This document shows, piece after piece, positions 33,305 through 43,103 of a stretch of DNA of 64,000 bases (the stretch's first letter is position 1; each line of letters starts with the position of its first letter). Made by a program: the position numbers and the translations under genes. The notes below the pieces were generated by a model. It was not told the DNA's origin. It saw only the letters and a list, made by a program, of their open reading frames with translations, and did no database searches. Origin of the DNA: Candidatus Rifleibacteriota bacterium (GTDB lineage: Bacteria; Muiribacteriota; Ozemobacteria; Ozemobacterales; Ozemobacteraceae); NCBI GenBank assembly GCA_024710355.1, contig JANJUX010000016.1:124001-188000 (forward strand), read 5' to 3'.

Positions 33305-35506
33305 CTATCGACTCTGACTGACGCCCTGCCCCATTACTCCGGCGATCGCCCGGCTCAGCTCAGCCAGCCTGAAAGGTTTTCTGATTGAACCGTTGATTCC
33401 GAGCTTTTCCATTTCACTGAGCTCGCTCTCTCTGGCAAACCCCGAAGCCACAAGAATGCGGCAATCAGACCTGATTTTCTTCAGCTCGGCCAGGGTCTCC
33501 TTACCGCCCATGACTGGCATGATCATGTCGAGAATTACCAGATCGATTTCTTCCGGCATTTTTTTGAATAAGTCAACCGCTTCTCGACCATTTACGGCCA
33601 GCAGAACATCATACCCCATCGACTCGAGCATCGCCCTGCCGATCGCTCTGAGAATTTCTTCATCGTCGACAATCAGAACCCGGCCACTGCCACTGATAAC
33701 TTCTTCGTCGGCAGCATCTGTTACCTCCGCTTCATGGGTCGCCGGCAGCAGTATTCTGAATGTGGTGCCCCTGCCGGGCTCACTTTCTACGGTTATCGAA
33801 CCGTCATGTGCCTTGATCGAACCATAAACCATCGCCAGACCAAGACCCGTACCCCTGCCAGGCTCCTTGGTCGTAAAAAAAGGCTCAAATATACGTTTCT
33901 GTATTTCCGGGTCCATCCCGATACCTGTGTCAGTAAGCTCCAGCTCAAGATAATTCCCGGGCACGAGCTCGAATGCACCAACCCGGCAGTTCTCTGATGT
34001 TATCGAAACATTTTTCATCACCAGACTCAGCGTTCCACCATCTGGCATGGCATGACTGGCATTGATTCCAAGGTTCATGATCAGATTCTGCAATAGCGTT
34101 TCGTCGCCGGGCACTACGCTCTGCCGCGCAAAATTCTGCAAACACAGAACAATCTTACGATCGAGAGTTCGCTTGAAAATCTCAAAAGACTCGCTGACCA
34201 CACGCAGCATATCGACCGGCTTTCTTTCGGCCTCACGCTTGTGGGCGAAGGTGAGCAGCTTTCGTGTCAGATCTGCTGCCTTGGCGGCCGATCCAAGAAT
34301 GATATCGACAAACCTGGCATGTTGCGGTGAGCCCGGTTCGAAATCCTTGAGCAGCTCGGCCGCGCCCATGATTCCAGATAGCAGGTTGTTAAAATCGTGC
34401 GCCACACCACCAGCCAGCTGCCCTATCGCATCCATTTTCTGAGAATGCAGCAGCTGCTCGCGCAATTTTTCCCTCTCCTGCTCGGCAACGAATTTCCCGG
34501 TGGCATCACGAAAAAACGAGCAGATAAGCGTATTCTCGCCCCGCTCATTTTTCTCGATGGGAAACTTGCTGACCTGCCACATCTTGTGGCTGCCGGCCGC
34601 ATCACACAGAATCATATCCTTTTCGACCAGCGGCTCACCGGCAAACGCAAGCTGCTCAAGTTCATCGATACGGGCCCGACACTTTTTGTCGCCGAGAGAA
34701 CCATGCAGCTCATCGACTTTTGCCGCCGAATCCGCGCCGGGGAAAAAGCTCTCCGTCTCTCTGCTCAAAAGAACGATACTGCCGTCTGACCTGCTTATCA
34801 CCAGACCCATCGGAGCATGGTCGAGAATCGCCTGCAGCTGCACGGCAAGCGTGCGCATGGTGCGCCCGAAATGCCGGCTGAACCTGTAGGCAATCCAGAT
34901 TGCCAGAACCGTCAGGCCGGCAATAAGAAACAAAAGTTTTGAAAAGTTGTCTGCCTGAACCCTGCGAAGATCGGTAAAATCAATGCCGATTCTGACCGTT
35001 CCCATTACCTCGTCATCGATGCCACCGGAATAAGGTATGATAACCTCGTTGACAGTTCTATCAGCAACCAGTTTTTCGGTCACGAACGGCGCTTTTTCGG
35101 CCAGACAGCGCCTGTTTTCATTCTGCTCACGCTCAGAAAGTTCGGCATCGTTGAGTTTCGTTTCGCTGTGCGCAAAGACACGGTTCTGTATGGTTTCAAC
35201 CGAAATGTAAGACAGTTCTTTTACCCCGACCGCCAGCTCGCCAACCAGTTTTCTTGTATGAAATTTGCCGGCAAAACTCACACGGGTAATCGATTCACTT
35301 ATGGTTTCAGCAATGGCGATCGAAAGACGCCGGTTATACTCATTCTGCAATCTGCTGAAAAGGCTGCTGGAAGCAGCCAGAACCACAATCATCAAAATAA
35401 GAATCACAAGACCCATCAGCAGAGCGAGTTTCTGATCTTCAGACTTTAACCTCTGCCTGCCTGCGCCGGTCGCAACGGCATCAGGAGCCGAATGAGATGC
35501 TGTCAT
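33305..35506 (-). CDS. hybrid sensor histidine kinase paired with a periplasmic binding protein
   Basis: 733 aa. TM1 (about 28-50), a periplasmic domain of roughly 140 residues, TM2 (about 190-208), a PAS-like domain (about 222-340), a HisKA of the [10 protein letters not shown] type, a HATPase (N box [18 protein letters not shown]1 DTGIGMDP, G2 [11 protein letters not shown]) and a receiver with Asp in [13 protein letters not shown]. The start codon lies one base after the stop of the binding-protein gene, so both are made together. Known parallels are LuxP-LuxQ and TorT-TorS, in which a periplasmic binding protein presents a ligand to a hybrid kinase. The downstream HPt and regulator are not in the window beside it. 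Confidence 0.92.
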   Translation of the reverse strand: MTASHSAPDAVATGAGRQRLKSEDQKLALLMGLVILILMIVVLAASSSLFSRLQNEYNRRLSIAIAETISESITRVSFAGKFHTRKLVGELAVGVKELSYISVETIQNRVFAHSETKLNDAELSEREQNENRRCLAEKAPFVTEKLVADRTVNEVIIPYSGGIDDEVMGTVRIGIDFTDLRRVQADNFSKLLFLIAGLTVLAIWIAYRFSRHFGRTMRTLAVQLQAILDHAPMGLVISRSDGSIVLLSRETESFFPGADSAAKVDELHGSLGDKKCRARIDELEQLAFAGEPLVEKDMILCDAAGSHKMWQVSKFPIEKNERGENTLICSFFRDATGKFVAEQEREKLREQLLHSQKMDAIGQLAGGVAHDFNNLLSGIMGAAELLKDFEPGSPQHARFVDIILGSAAKAADLTRKLLTFAHKREAERKPVDMLRVVSESFEIFKRTLDRKIVLCLQNFARQSVVPGDETLLQNLIMNLGINASHAMPDGGTLSLVMKNVSITSENCRVGAFELVPGNYLELELTDTGIGMDPEIQKRIFEPFFTTKEPGRGTGLGLAMVYGSIKAHDGSITVESEPGRGTTFRILLPATHEAEVTDAADEEVISGSGRVLIVDDEEILRAIGRAMLESMGYDVLLAVNGREAVDLFKKMPEEIDLVILDMIMPVMGGKETLAELKKIRSDCRILVASGFARESELSEMEKLGINGSIRKPFRLAELSRAIAGVMGQGVSQSR

Positions 35507-35507
35507 T

Positions 35508-36590
35508 TCATTCCAGCCTCAATTCATTTTTGATAATTTTCAGACTACCCGACCATTCTGCGCCAAGGGATTTCCAGCTTTTTTCAAGCTTCTCAGGAAT
35601 CGGACCACACCAGCCAGGATATTGTGCAAGGGTCTCGCCAGTTACCGGAAAAACCGGAACCAGAGCATGGTATGGCACCTTTTTGCCGATGAGAATATCG
35701 TAACCGGCCTGCATGGCCTCCTCACCCAGGGGACCACAAAATTGCGCCGAATCAATCACGGTTACGCGGCCATTGCTTATATTCTCCACTGACATCGGGT
35801 CACCATCGATGGTGGCGTGCATGATTTCTGTCCGGCCGGCCCGAAAAATTTCTTCGGCAATGGCCAGGCCGCCACCGTCGTTGACCGTAAAAACCACGTC
35901 GACCGAATTTTTTTCAGGAAAATCCTGGAGGATTCTGCCGGCTACCTGTCTGCCAGAAACAGGTTCGACCGCCTGATAAGTCTGAAGAATCTCATGATCG
36001 ATCTTTGCCTCTGACAGGGCCGCCAGAAAACCATTCAAACGCTCGACCGTCGAAGATACATGCGGGTAGTCAACCAGAATCAGACGAAGTTTTCGACCAT
36101 TTTCAAATTTTGCCGCAATATATTCGCCGTTCAGCCAGCCAGCCTGAAAATTGTCTGAAGTCCGAAAGGCGGCAAGCCGGCCCGGATGAATATACTGATC
36201 GTAGGCCACAACCGGTATATTCTGCTGATTGGCCCGGAGCAGGCAATCAGACAACGCCGCATTGTCGGTTGGTTGAACGATTATCAGGTCGACATTCATG
36301 GCGAGAAGCTCGTTCATCTGTTCGATCTGCCTGAAAATACCCTCTTCGCCATCGCCCGCAACCCGGCAGATAAGATCGATGCGGCGGGTCCCGGAGGCGG
36401 CTGCCTGATTATTAATCATGACTGCCCGCCCTTCAAGTCCCTTGCGCATCGCCACCTGACCAGGAATATTCATCGACCAGTAAAGAACCCCGACCCTGAA
36501 GGGCAGAGGTGACTCTGCAGCCATGCCAGTCGAAATGGTGCACAAAACTACCGACAGAATGACTGCCAGAACCAGCCATAACTTCCTCAT
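35508..36590 (-). CDS. periplasmic sugar-type binding protein (Peripla_BP_4), likely sensory
   Basis: 360 aa with a signal peptide (MRKLWLVLAVILSVVLC, cleavage near GMAA). The mature part is a type I periplasmic fold related to ribose/galactose binding proteins and LuxP: VGVLYWSMNIPGQVAMRKG, then LIIVQPTDNAALSDCL, PVVAYDQYIHPG and VVFTVNDGGGLAIAEE. No ABC permease or ATPase gene is adjacent; the only partner is the hybrid kinase starting 1 bp downstream. I infer a ligand receptor for that kinase rather than a transporter component. The ligand is unknown. An AAGGGTG ribosome site precedes the start. Confidence 0.88.
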   Translation of the reverse strand: MRKLWLVLAVILSVVLCTISTGMAAESPLPFRVGVLYWSMNIPGQVAMRKGLEGRAVMINNQAAASGTRRIDLICRVAGDGEEGIFRQIEQMNELLAMNVDLIIVQPTDNAALSDCLLRANQQNIPVVAYDQYIHPGRLAAFRTSDNFQAGWLNGEYIAAKFENGRKLRLILVDYPHVSSTVERLNGFLAALSEAKIDHEILQTYQAVEPVSGRQVAGRILQDFPEKNSVDVVFTVNDGGGLAIAEEIFRAGRTEIMHATIDGDPMSVENISNGRVTVIDSAQFCGPLGEEAMQAGYDILIGKKVPYHALVPVFPVTGETLAQYPGWCGPIPEKLEKSWKSLGAEWSGSLKIIKNELRLE

Positions 36591-36629
36591 CGGGCACCCT
36601 TTCTCTGAGAACCCTTGAATTTAAGACCC

Positions 36630-36643
36630 GACAATATTTTGTC
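36630..36643. promoter_or_regulatory. small palindrome in the divergent gap before the binding-protein gene
   Basis: GACAA-TATT-TTGTC (36630-36643) lies about 40 bp upstream of the binding-protein start in the 203-bp divergent gap. A related string, CCCGACAATAT, occurs upstream of the methyltransferase gene (47973-47982 region). It could be an operator or part of a promoter. Confidence 0.25.
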
Positions 36644-36793
36644 TGTAACTTTTAACTCTATCTGTCGAAGATTTTATCACACTTAACCCTGCAAGAGCAA
36701 ACCGAATGCTGCATCCGGATCTCATCCGCTATGGCATTTTGTCGGGCATCTGTATTAGAATACTTACAGATTTCGCAATTAGGGGAATACGCC

Positions 36794-37585
36794 ATGAAAC
36801 GTTTCGCGATTGCCTGCCTGTTCTTTCTGCATCTTTGCCTCTGCAGTTCGGCATTTGCCGAAGCTCGCCCGCTGATCGGCATCACTCCTTCATTCGCCAG
36901 CAATTCCATTCAGCTGAACTATGACTACGTGGCGGCGATAAACGAAAACGGCGGGCTTGCAGTAATTCTGCCGCCAACCACCAGCGATGAAATCATCGAA
37001 AGTTACGTGAAAATGCTCGATGCGGCAGTTTTCTCCGGCGGCCCCGATATTCCGCCCGAATTTTACGGTCAGCTGCCACACCCGACCACCCAGCCAATGG
37101 AATCACTGCGTTTTGAATTCGAGAAACGCTTCATCAAAGCCTTCATCGATTCAGGCAAGCCGGTGTTCGGCATCTGCCTCGGCATGCAGTTCAGCAATAC
37201 CGTTTATGGCGGCAGCATGCTTCAGGATATTCCATCCATGGTCGGAAAAACCGTAAGACACCGCAACGGCGAGATGTATACCAACTTCCATCAGGTAGGT
37301 CTGGCGCGGGGCAGCAGATTGGCTGCCATTCTTGGCCGCTCGACCGTTTCCGTCATTTCCCGGCACCATCAGGCACTAGAAAGAATTGCCGAACCCTTTG
37401 TCGTTGTAGGCAGAAGCCGCGATGGCATCGTTGAGGCCATAGAAAGACGCGACGGCAACTTTGGCCTGTTTGTACAGTGGCATCCAGAAAGCCACAAAGA
37501 CGCGGATCCTGAGCACCGAAACCGTCTATTCTCAGCCCTGGTTGAGGCGAGCCGGGCGGTAAAAGAAAGTAAAACCCGCGATTGA
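36794..37585 (+). CDS. exported class I glutamine amidotransferase-like peptidase C26 (PuuD-like)
   Basis: 263 aa from the ATG at 36794, which has AGGGGAAT upstream and gives a clear signal peptide (MKRF, hydrophobic IACLFFLHLCLCSS, cleavage after AFA). The mature protein has the C26 fold: RPLIGITPSF, FSGGPDIPPEFYG, catalytic Cys in FGICLGMQFSN, and His/Glu in VQWHPES. Family knowledge: cytoplasmic PuuD hydrolyses gamma-glutamyl-GABA; gamma-glutamyl hydrolases of this family cleave polyglutamyl chains. An exported form suggests a periplasmic or wall-related gamma-glutamyl substrate. The following gene also encodes an exported protein. The substrate is unknown. Confidence 0.87.
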   Translation: MKRFAIACLFFLHLCLCSSAFAEARPLIGITPSFASNSIQLNYDYVAAINENGGLAVILPPTTSDEIIESYVKMLDAAVFSGGPDIPPEFYGQLPHPTTQPMESLRFEFEKRFIKAFIDSGKPVFGICLGMQFSNTVYGGSMLQDIPSMVGKTVRHRNGEMYTNFHQVGLARGSRLAAILGRSTVSVISRHHQALERIAEPFVVVGRSRDGIVEAIERRDGNFGLFVQWHPESHKDADPEHRNRLFSALVEASRAVKESKTRD

Positions 37586-37616
37586 AGTAAAAACTGCAAC
37601 GAATCGGGATAAAATT

Positions 37617-38222
37617 TTGAACCATTTCAGACAAATCACTGAACTTGCATTAATGGCCCTTGTCATTGTCTTTCTGCAGTCGGCCCCCGTCGACGCTCTG
37701 CCACCGGCCAGCACCAGTGCTCTCATAGCGGCCGCCCGCGGGCAGATTGGCGTTACCACTGTATATGACCCGGCCTATGTCAGGCTTGCCTATCCGGGCG
37801 GCGACGTTGCGCCAAAGCGCGGCGTCTGCACCGATGTCATTATCAGAGCCATGCGACAGGCGCTTGCGCTCGACCTGCAGCACCTGGTGCACAGCGACAT
37901 GCGCCGGCACTTTAACCTTTATCCGAAAAAATGGGGTTTGAAGAAACCAGATCGCAACATTGATCACAGGCGGGTTCCGAATCTGCAGAAATACTTCAGC
38001 CGTCATGCTCAGCAACTGAAAATTGCCTCAGACACAGGCGCTTTTGCGCCCGGAGATATCGTTACCTGTACCTTGCCGGGCAACCTGCCGCACATCATGC
38101 TCGTAAGCGATAAAAAAAGCCCGGCCGGCACGCCTCTGGTGATTCACAACATCGGCCAGGGCACCCGCGAAGAAGACTGCCTGATGATGTTTCCTCTCAC
38201 CGGCCATTACCGCCTCAGGTAA
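37617..38222 (+). CDS. exported DUF1287-family protein
   Basis: 201 aa. The ORF opens with a TTG at 37617; an ATG 12 codons on (37653) is the alternative, but TTG keeps the basic residue expected before a signal segment (LALMALVIVFLQSAPVDA). The mature part matches the DUF1287 pattern: AARGQIGVTTVYDPAYV, YPGGDVAPKRGVCTDVIIRA, the DRNIDHRRVPNLQ block, and GDIVTC plus HIMLVSD and HNIGQGTREED. The Cys/His layout suggests an NlpC/P60-like hydrolase fold, not shown experimentally to my knowledge. It lies 31 bp after the exported C26 gene, and its end overlaps the glycerate kinase gene by 8 bp. Confidence 0.85.
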   Translation: MNHFRQITELALMALVIVFLQSAPVDALPPASTSALIAAARGQIGVTTVYDPAYVRLAYPGGDVAPKRGVCTDVIIRAMRQALALDLQHLVHSDMRRHFNLYPKKWGLKKPDRNIDHRRVPNLQKYFSRHAQQLKIASDTGAFAPGDIVTCTLPGNLPHIMLVSDKKSPAGTPLVIHNIGQGTREEDCLMMFPLTGHYRLR

Positions 38223-39594
38223 GCATAAGCACAAACAGGTCATTCAGGTTGCCCCCGGTGTAGCCGGTGCATACCAGTCCGCCCGTCTGCCTGAAAAATT
38301 CATAAGAATCGCAGCGCTGCAGAAAATCACCCGGGCCAAGACCCAGTCGGTCGGCATTCTCGATAACTGAAGCGTCGACAAAAGCGCCCGATGCATCGGT
38401 CGGGCCATCGATGCCGTCAGTGCTTAAAGCCGCAAAAATCGCGCCTTTATAAGCGCGCAACGCTTCGAGCAACGTCAGAGCAAGATGCTGATTGCGGCCG
38501 CCCCGTCCTGCCCCCTGTATCTCGAGCGTCAATTCACCGCCGGCAACTAGCGCCACCCGCCGGCCTTCAGACCGTCTCGCAGCCAGCCCCCGCAAAGCTT
38601 CGACAAAAAAAACTCCGGCCACATCGACCGGGCCGGCAACGGGTGCAGCGAGAAGGTCTACAGCAAAACCCAGCTGCCGAAGCTTCTCTGCCAGCAGACG
38701 CTTTGCCAGCAAATTACTGGCAATAACCTGATTGAATACCCGGTCAAAACAGCTGTCACCTGGCTTTGGCGTATCTGCAATCCTGCCGGCAGTGCCCTGC
38801 AGAAGACGGTCGATAACCACTGGGGGAACCTTGTCTGAAAGATCATATTTTTCGACCACCGCAAGTGCGTCTGAAAAAGTCGTTGAATCTGCAACCGTCG
38901 GCCCGGAAGCGATAAAATCAAGCGGGTCATGCAGCACATCTGAAAGCACAAGATTCAGGAGTGTTGCGGGCCAGGCCTTTCGGGCCAGCTGCCCGCCCTT
39001 GATCGCCGAAATATGCTTGCGCACCGTATTCATTTCAGAGATGGAAGCGCCGCTGCGCAAGAGCAGACTGGTGGTCAGCTGTTTGTCAGACAGAGTCAAA
39101 GGGGCTGAAGGCAATGGCAGGAGGCTTGATCCGCCCCCGGAAATCAGACAGATCAGCAGATCATCACGCTCTGCCGCAGCGGCAATTTCAAGAATCCGGT
39201 GCGCTCCGGCAACCCCGGCAGCGTCTGGCAGAGGGTGACCCGCCAACCTTGTCTCGAGCTTTTTCAAATCATAATCACATCGGTCTGAAACATTTATACA
39301 GCCGTCATAAAGACGTTCGCCCAGAAGCTCTTCGATGGCCGCCGCCATGCCGGCACCGGCCTTGCCGGCGCCGATCACGCTGATTCGTCTGTAACTGTCG
39401 AGGGCAAAAGTATGACCTGCCGTGCACAATGCGCTGCCATTTATCTGCAGCTGTTTTCTGGTAATCAGAAAAGGGTCGATCGCAGCGAGAACCTCTTCGT
39501 AGGCGGTAAAAAGAGACCTGCGGACTACGGCAGCCGACTGCGGCAGAGCCGCATCAATAAGGGCAGAAATGTTTTTGACAACAGGTCTGCGCAT
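38215..39594 (-). CDS. glycerate 2-kinase (MOFRL family)
   Basis: 459 aa, the size of GckA/TtuD-type glycerate 2-kinases, which phosphorylate D-glycerate to 2-phosphoglycerate. Family features: SVIGAGKAGAGMAAAIEE, the LISGGGSSLLPLP loop, MNTVRKHISAIKGGQLA, LSDVLHDPLDFIASGPT, and the MOFRL C-terminal domain with GGELTLEIQGAGRGGRNQH, ALSTDGIDGPTDASGAF and TGGNLNDLFVLM. The glyoxylate/hydroxypyruvate reductase at 46.2 kb could supply D-glycerate. It follows a small membrane protein gene with a 1-bp gap on the same strand and overlaps the convergent DUF1287 gene by 8 bp. Confidence 0.92.
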   Translation of the reverse strand: MRRPVVKNISALIDAALPQSAAVVRRSLFTAYEEVLAAIDPFLITRKQLQINGSALCTAGHTFALDSYRRISVIGAGKAGAGMAAAIEELLGERLYDGCINVSDRCDYDLKKLETRLAGHPLPDAAGVAGAHRILEIAAAAERDDLLICLISGGGSSLLPLPSAPLTLSDKQLTTSLLLRSGASISEMNTVRKHISAIKGGQLARKAWPATLLNLVLSDVLHDPLDFIASGPTVADSTTFSDALAVVEKYDLSDKVPPVVIDRLLQGTAGRIADTPKPGDSCFDRVFNQVIASNLLAKRLLAEKLRQLGFAVDLLAAPVAGPVDVAGVFFVEALRGLAARRSEGRRVALVAGGELTLEIQGAGRGGRNQHLALTLLEALRAYKGAIFAALSTDGIDGPTDASGAFVDASVIENADRLGLGPGDFLQRCDSYEFFRQTGGLVCTGYTGGNLNDLFVLMLT

Positions 39595-39595
39595 T

Positions 39596-40189
39596 CTATC
39601 GGCAGAACTCCACGCCGGTTTTGCCGTCAGACATTTTGACGACTTTCATCTCAAGGCCGGGCTTGGGGTTGAAGCAGCTGATCCCGAGATATTCAGCGTA
39701 TTGCTCGGCATCCTGAATTTCATCGTATGAATCTTCAAATGTCCGATGCAGCCTGATCACCCGTTGATTTTTAAGGATCAGGCAGGTCTCATACCAGAAC
39801 TGCCCTGTCGAACCGCCGTTTTTGGTTGTGCGCTCACGCGAATCGATGGCTACGCAGGCAATATCGCCAAGGGCACAGACATATTTTTCATGCAGTGATC
39901 CGAAGATGCGGGTGGTTCTGAACAGGGCGTTGCGGGTTCGGTCGAGCACGTAATAGCGCTTGATACCGTAATACATCGCCCCGAACAGCGCAAAATAAAC
40001 CAGCAGCCCGATCAGCGCCTGCAGCGTCTGCATTTTCCCCTCAGTAAGGGCTCTTGCAACAAATGCGACCGGAACAAACCCGAAAATCAGAAAAACAAAC
40101 CAGCGCAACATGCTGTCGATCGGCTTGATTATTTCAAGCCGTGGCAGTTTGCGGATATCGAATTTTTCATCGGCGTCGAATTCAGTCAT
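39596..40189 (-). CDS. small two-TM membrane protein coupled to a PP2C phosphatase gene
   Basis: 197 aa from the ATG at 40189, chosen because AAGGGG lies 9 bp upstream; longer starts exist inside the upstream gene. Two hydrophobic segments (about 29-48 and 58-78) precede a soluble beta-rich domain (VLDRTRNALFRTTRIFG, ILKNQRVIRLHRTF), somewhat like membrane-anchored PH-type domains. No family is recognised. The start overlaps the end of the phosphatase gene by 8 bp, so translation is probably coupled, and it may work with the two large phosphatases. Confidence 0.7.
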   Translation of the reverse strand: MTEFDADEKFDIRKLPRLEIIKPIDSMLRWFVFLIFGFVPVAFVARALTEGKMQTLQALIGLLVYFALFGAMYYGIKRYYVLDRTRNALFRTTRIFGSLHEKYVCALGDIACVAIDSRERTTKNGGSTGQFWYETCLILKNQRVIRLHRTFEDSYDEIQDAEQYAEYLGISCFNPKPGLEMKVVKMSDGKTGVEFCR

Positions 40190-43103
40190 TTCCTGCATCC
40201 CCTTGTCTGCGCACCAGAACAATCATGGTCAGATCGTCACCCGGCCTGGCTGTTCCAAGCCAGTTCCGCCAGGTGCGCATTATTTTTTCATAATATTCAG
40301 CGGCATCGATATGGTAACAGTCTGCCAGCAGATTGAAAAGGCCATCATACCCCAGTTCCTGCCCCTTGTCATTTCTCGCCTCAACAATGCCGTCGGTATA
40401 AAAAATCATGGCCTGACCGGGTTCGATCTGCAACGGCAGATTGCTGTAAACATTCTTTTTGAAACCGCCAAGAACCGCACCGGAATGGCTGATTTCATTT
40501 GTCTGCCTGGTAACCGGGTCGAAAATTACCGGTGAACAACCGCCGGCATTGGCGTAAACCGCCTGCCCTGACTCGCGATTGAGAAGCAGATACTGAAATG
40601 TCATTACTTTGCGCTGCACTCTGGTTTTGATGCCCCAGACAATCTGGTGCAGCCGCAGCATCAGAGCGGCCGGATCTTTATGCAGCGCCCGGCCGCAGAT
40701 AACCCCGGCCTTGGCCATGGCCATGATCAGTGAAGCTCCGACGCCATGGCCGGCCACATCGCCCAGCAGCAGAGCAAAATGCTGATTATCGACGTTGAAA
40801 TAGTCGTAGTAATCGCCACCCAGCTCGATCATCGGCAGGCTGTGACCGTAAATGCTGTAACCCTCTACAGCCAGAGGCTTTGCCGGCAACAGCCTTGTCT
40901 GAACGATACTGGCAATGCGAAGCTCCTCGAATTCGGTCATGCTGGCGTTAAAAATCGCCGCCATTTCAGCAAACTCATCGCTGCCATCCTGTGGAAGGCG
41001 AAACGAGGCATCGCGGTTTTCCAGGGCCAGAGCGGCCTGATGCAGCCTGTCGACCGGCTGCAGCAGATTGAAATAGAGAATGGTAATCATCAGCACAATC
41101 AGCGCAGCCGCCAGAAAAGCCAGATAAAGCATGTCGAGCGCTTCCTGCCGTATCAGTTTTTCAATTTCGGCGAGCGGATAAAGAACACAGAAACGCACCT
41201 TTTCGGCACGGTTGCCCTGAAGGCCGACAAACAACTGACTCTGCCCCTGAAATGTAATTATTTCAGGCTCCGGCAAAGGGTACTCAGTTACACGCAAAAA
41301 CAGCGCATGCAGGTCCGGTCTTAAAAGCAAGTCCCAGACAGATTCACCGTAAAGTCGACGATCACGCGCCACAAATACCTTGAATCCATGAGGGTTACGC
41401 GTAATGGCGCTCATGGCCGTTTCAAAGTATTTGTCCTGAAAAGCATTCATATCGAGAGCGATGAGAGCAAAAATATCAAACAGTTGCGGTTGAAAAATGC
41501 GAAAGGATTCGACAAACAAAAGAAAGTTCATGCTCCCCCAGCCTGCCGGTTCAATAGACCCCTCGACCTGTGCCAGATCGTGCAGAACCATATAAATCGG
41601 CTTCTGAAAAAAGGTTTCGATCATAAATAACCGGTCTGCAGAAGTTTCGGGCGCCGGCAGCGAATTCAGCCCCGCAAGATGATGCTGAGCCAGAACCAGA
41701 ACATTGTCGCTCTCGGGGTTGTTGCTCTCGTAAAGCTCCCCTTCGCGGCCAGTCGAAACAATTTTAAAGGCATCCCCGGTTTTGCCTGCTCCGGCAGAGT
41801 CATAATCAGCGTTGACAAGATGAAAACCGGTGTAAACGTTTTTAAACCGGGCGTGAATCTTCTGCAGGATTTTTTGCACGTAAGAAGAGCTGAACGACTG
41901 ATCTGACCTGTCGCAAACAATCTGGTTGACCAGGCGGGTATAGCGGGCAAACTCGCCCTGCAGACTCTGATCGATTTCTCTGACGAATTCATGCATTTGC
42001 TGATTTTTCTCTCTGGTAAGAGCCGATTTCTTGTTCAGCAGGTAGTCAACGGCGACGCCGGCAAGAATCAGCATCGGAATGCCGGCAGAAATAAGCAGCA
42101 GCAATCCAATCTGCGTCAGCATCGACAGATTATCGACCCTGAAATCTGCTCCCCAGCGCCGCAAAAGAATCGCTGCCAGAAACCCGCAAAGCATTACGAC
42201 AATAAGAGCAAGCCTGCCTGGATTGAACGCGGAGCCGGGCAGGCGATATCTGATCAGCATAGTTGTGTTGGCCCGGGTTCTGACAAAGGTGAACAGCGAA
42301 TTATCCAGTTCCAGAAATTCCTTGCCGGGAGAGGCAGAGAATCCGGCTGATGCCAGTCTCACCTGTCTTATCGGGATCTCAGAGCCATTCAGCCGGCCGC
42401 TGCGGATCATCGCAAAGCTCAGGCGGCTGCGATCAACTCCTTCCAGCAAAGACTTCAGCCCCTGTTTGCCCTTGAGTTCAGTCGTCGGGATTCGGACCAG
42501 AAGAATGCGACCTTCGATGCGCCCCATCCAGACCCTGAATTTGTCGGCGGCAAAGTTTGTATAATAAAAAATTCCAGAAACAGCCTGAGCATTGTGGCCA
42601 AAACCAGAGGCATAAAAGTTTGGACCAATCAAAGCGCGTAACCTGTCGACTGCCTGATCTCTCGCTGGTGACTCATAGCCGGTCAGAACTTTCACCAGAT
42701 CCGGCCCCGATCTCTGTAAAATCGGGTAGTCATCACTTTGCCGGCTGAAATTATCAGCACAAAGCATGCCCTGATCATTAAAAACCGCATACTGTGCGCG
42801 GCTGCTAATTTTTTCATGAAATTCGGCAACCCTTGCAGTCAGATCCTGAGTGGTTGAAGAATTAGTACAGAAGGCCGTATAAGCGTTGCTGATAAACTTA
42901 TCTTCACTTGCGTTGAGCAAAAGATCGTTACGGATTTTTACCAGCTCCTGCCCGGCAATGCTGAGGGCAACACTTCTGCGGTTGCTCTCAAGGTAACTGA
43001 GCCCTTCATATAGACCAAAAGCCGGAACAATTATCAGGGCCAGCACCAGATAAACGCTGGCAAGCAGACCTGAATCGCCTGAAACTGTCTTCTGCCTCTT
43101 CAC
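40182..43103 (-). CDS. large membrane sensor with HAMP and PP2C (SpoIIE-type) phosphatase
   Basis: About 973 aa. I prefer the GTG at 43103, which overlaps the upstream stop and follows GAGG; a longer frame inside the upstream gene also exists. TM helices lie near 16-36 and around 305-370, with a large extracytoplasmic domain between and another sensor-like region before a final TM near 670. A HAMP linker (PVDRLHQAALALENRD) leads to a SpoIIE phosphatase with metal residues in LGGDYYDYFN, LLGDVAGHGVGAS, YTDGIVEARN and GDDLTMIVLV. It probably dephosphorylates a STAS protein; none is encoded beside it. It shares its architecture with the gene immediately upstream. Confidence 0.85.
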   Translation of the reverse strand: MKRQKTVSGDSGLLASVYLVLALIIVPAFGLYEGLSYLESNRRSVALSIAGQELVKIRNDLLLNASEDKFISNAYTAFCTNSSTTQDLTARVAEFHEKISSRAQYAVFNDQGMLCADNFSRQSDDYPILQRSGPDLVKVLTGYESPARDQAVDRLRALIGPNFYASGFGHNAQAVSGIFYYTNFAADKFRVWMGRIEGRILLVRIPTTELKGKQGLKSLLEGVDRSRLSFAMIRSGRLNGSEIPIRQVRLASAGFSASPGKEFLELDNSLFTFVRTRANTTMLIRYRLPGSAFNPGRLALIVVMLCGFLAAILLRRWGADFRVDNLSMLTQIGLLLLISAGIPMLILAGVAVDYLLNKKSALTREKNQQMHEFVREIDQSLQGEFARYTRLVNQIVCDRSDQSFSSSYVQKILQKIHARFKNVYTGFHLVNADYDSAGAGKTGDAFKIVSTGREGELYESNNPESDNVLVLAQHHLAGLNSLPAPETSADRLFMIETFFQKPIYMVLHDLAQVEGSIEPAGWGSMNFLLFVESFRIFQPQLFDIFALIALDMNAFQDKYFETAMSAITRNPHGFKVFVARDRRLYGESVWDLLLRPDLHALFLRVTEYPLPEPEIITFQGQSQLFVGLQGNRAEKVRFCVLYPLAEIEKLIRQEALDMLYLAFLAAALIVLMITILYFNLLQPVDRLHQAALALENRDASFRLPQDGSDEFAEMAAIFNASMTEFEELRIASIVQTRLLPAKPLAVEGYSIYGHSLPMIELGGDYYDYFNVDNQHFALLLGDVAGHGVGASLIMAMAKAGVICGRALHKDPAALMLRLHQIVWGIKTRVQRKVMTFQYLLLNRESGQAVYANAGGCSPVIFDPVTRQTNEISHSGAVLGGFKKNVYSNLPLQIEPGQAMIFYTDGIVEARNDKGQELGYDGLFNLLADCYHIDAAEYYEKIMRTWRNWLGTARPGDDLTMIVLVRRQGDAGND

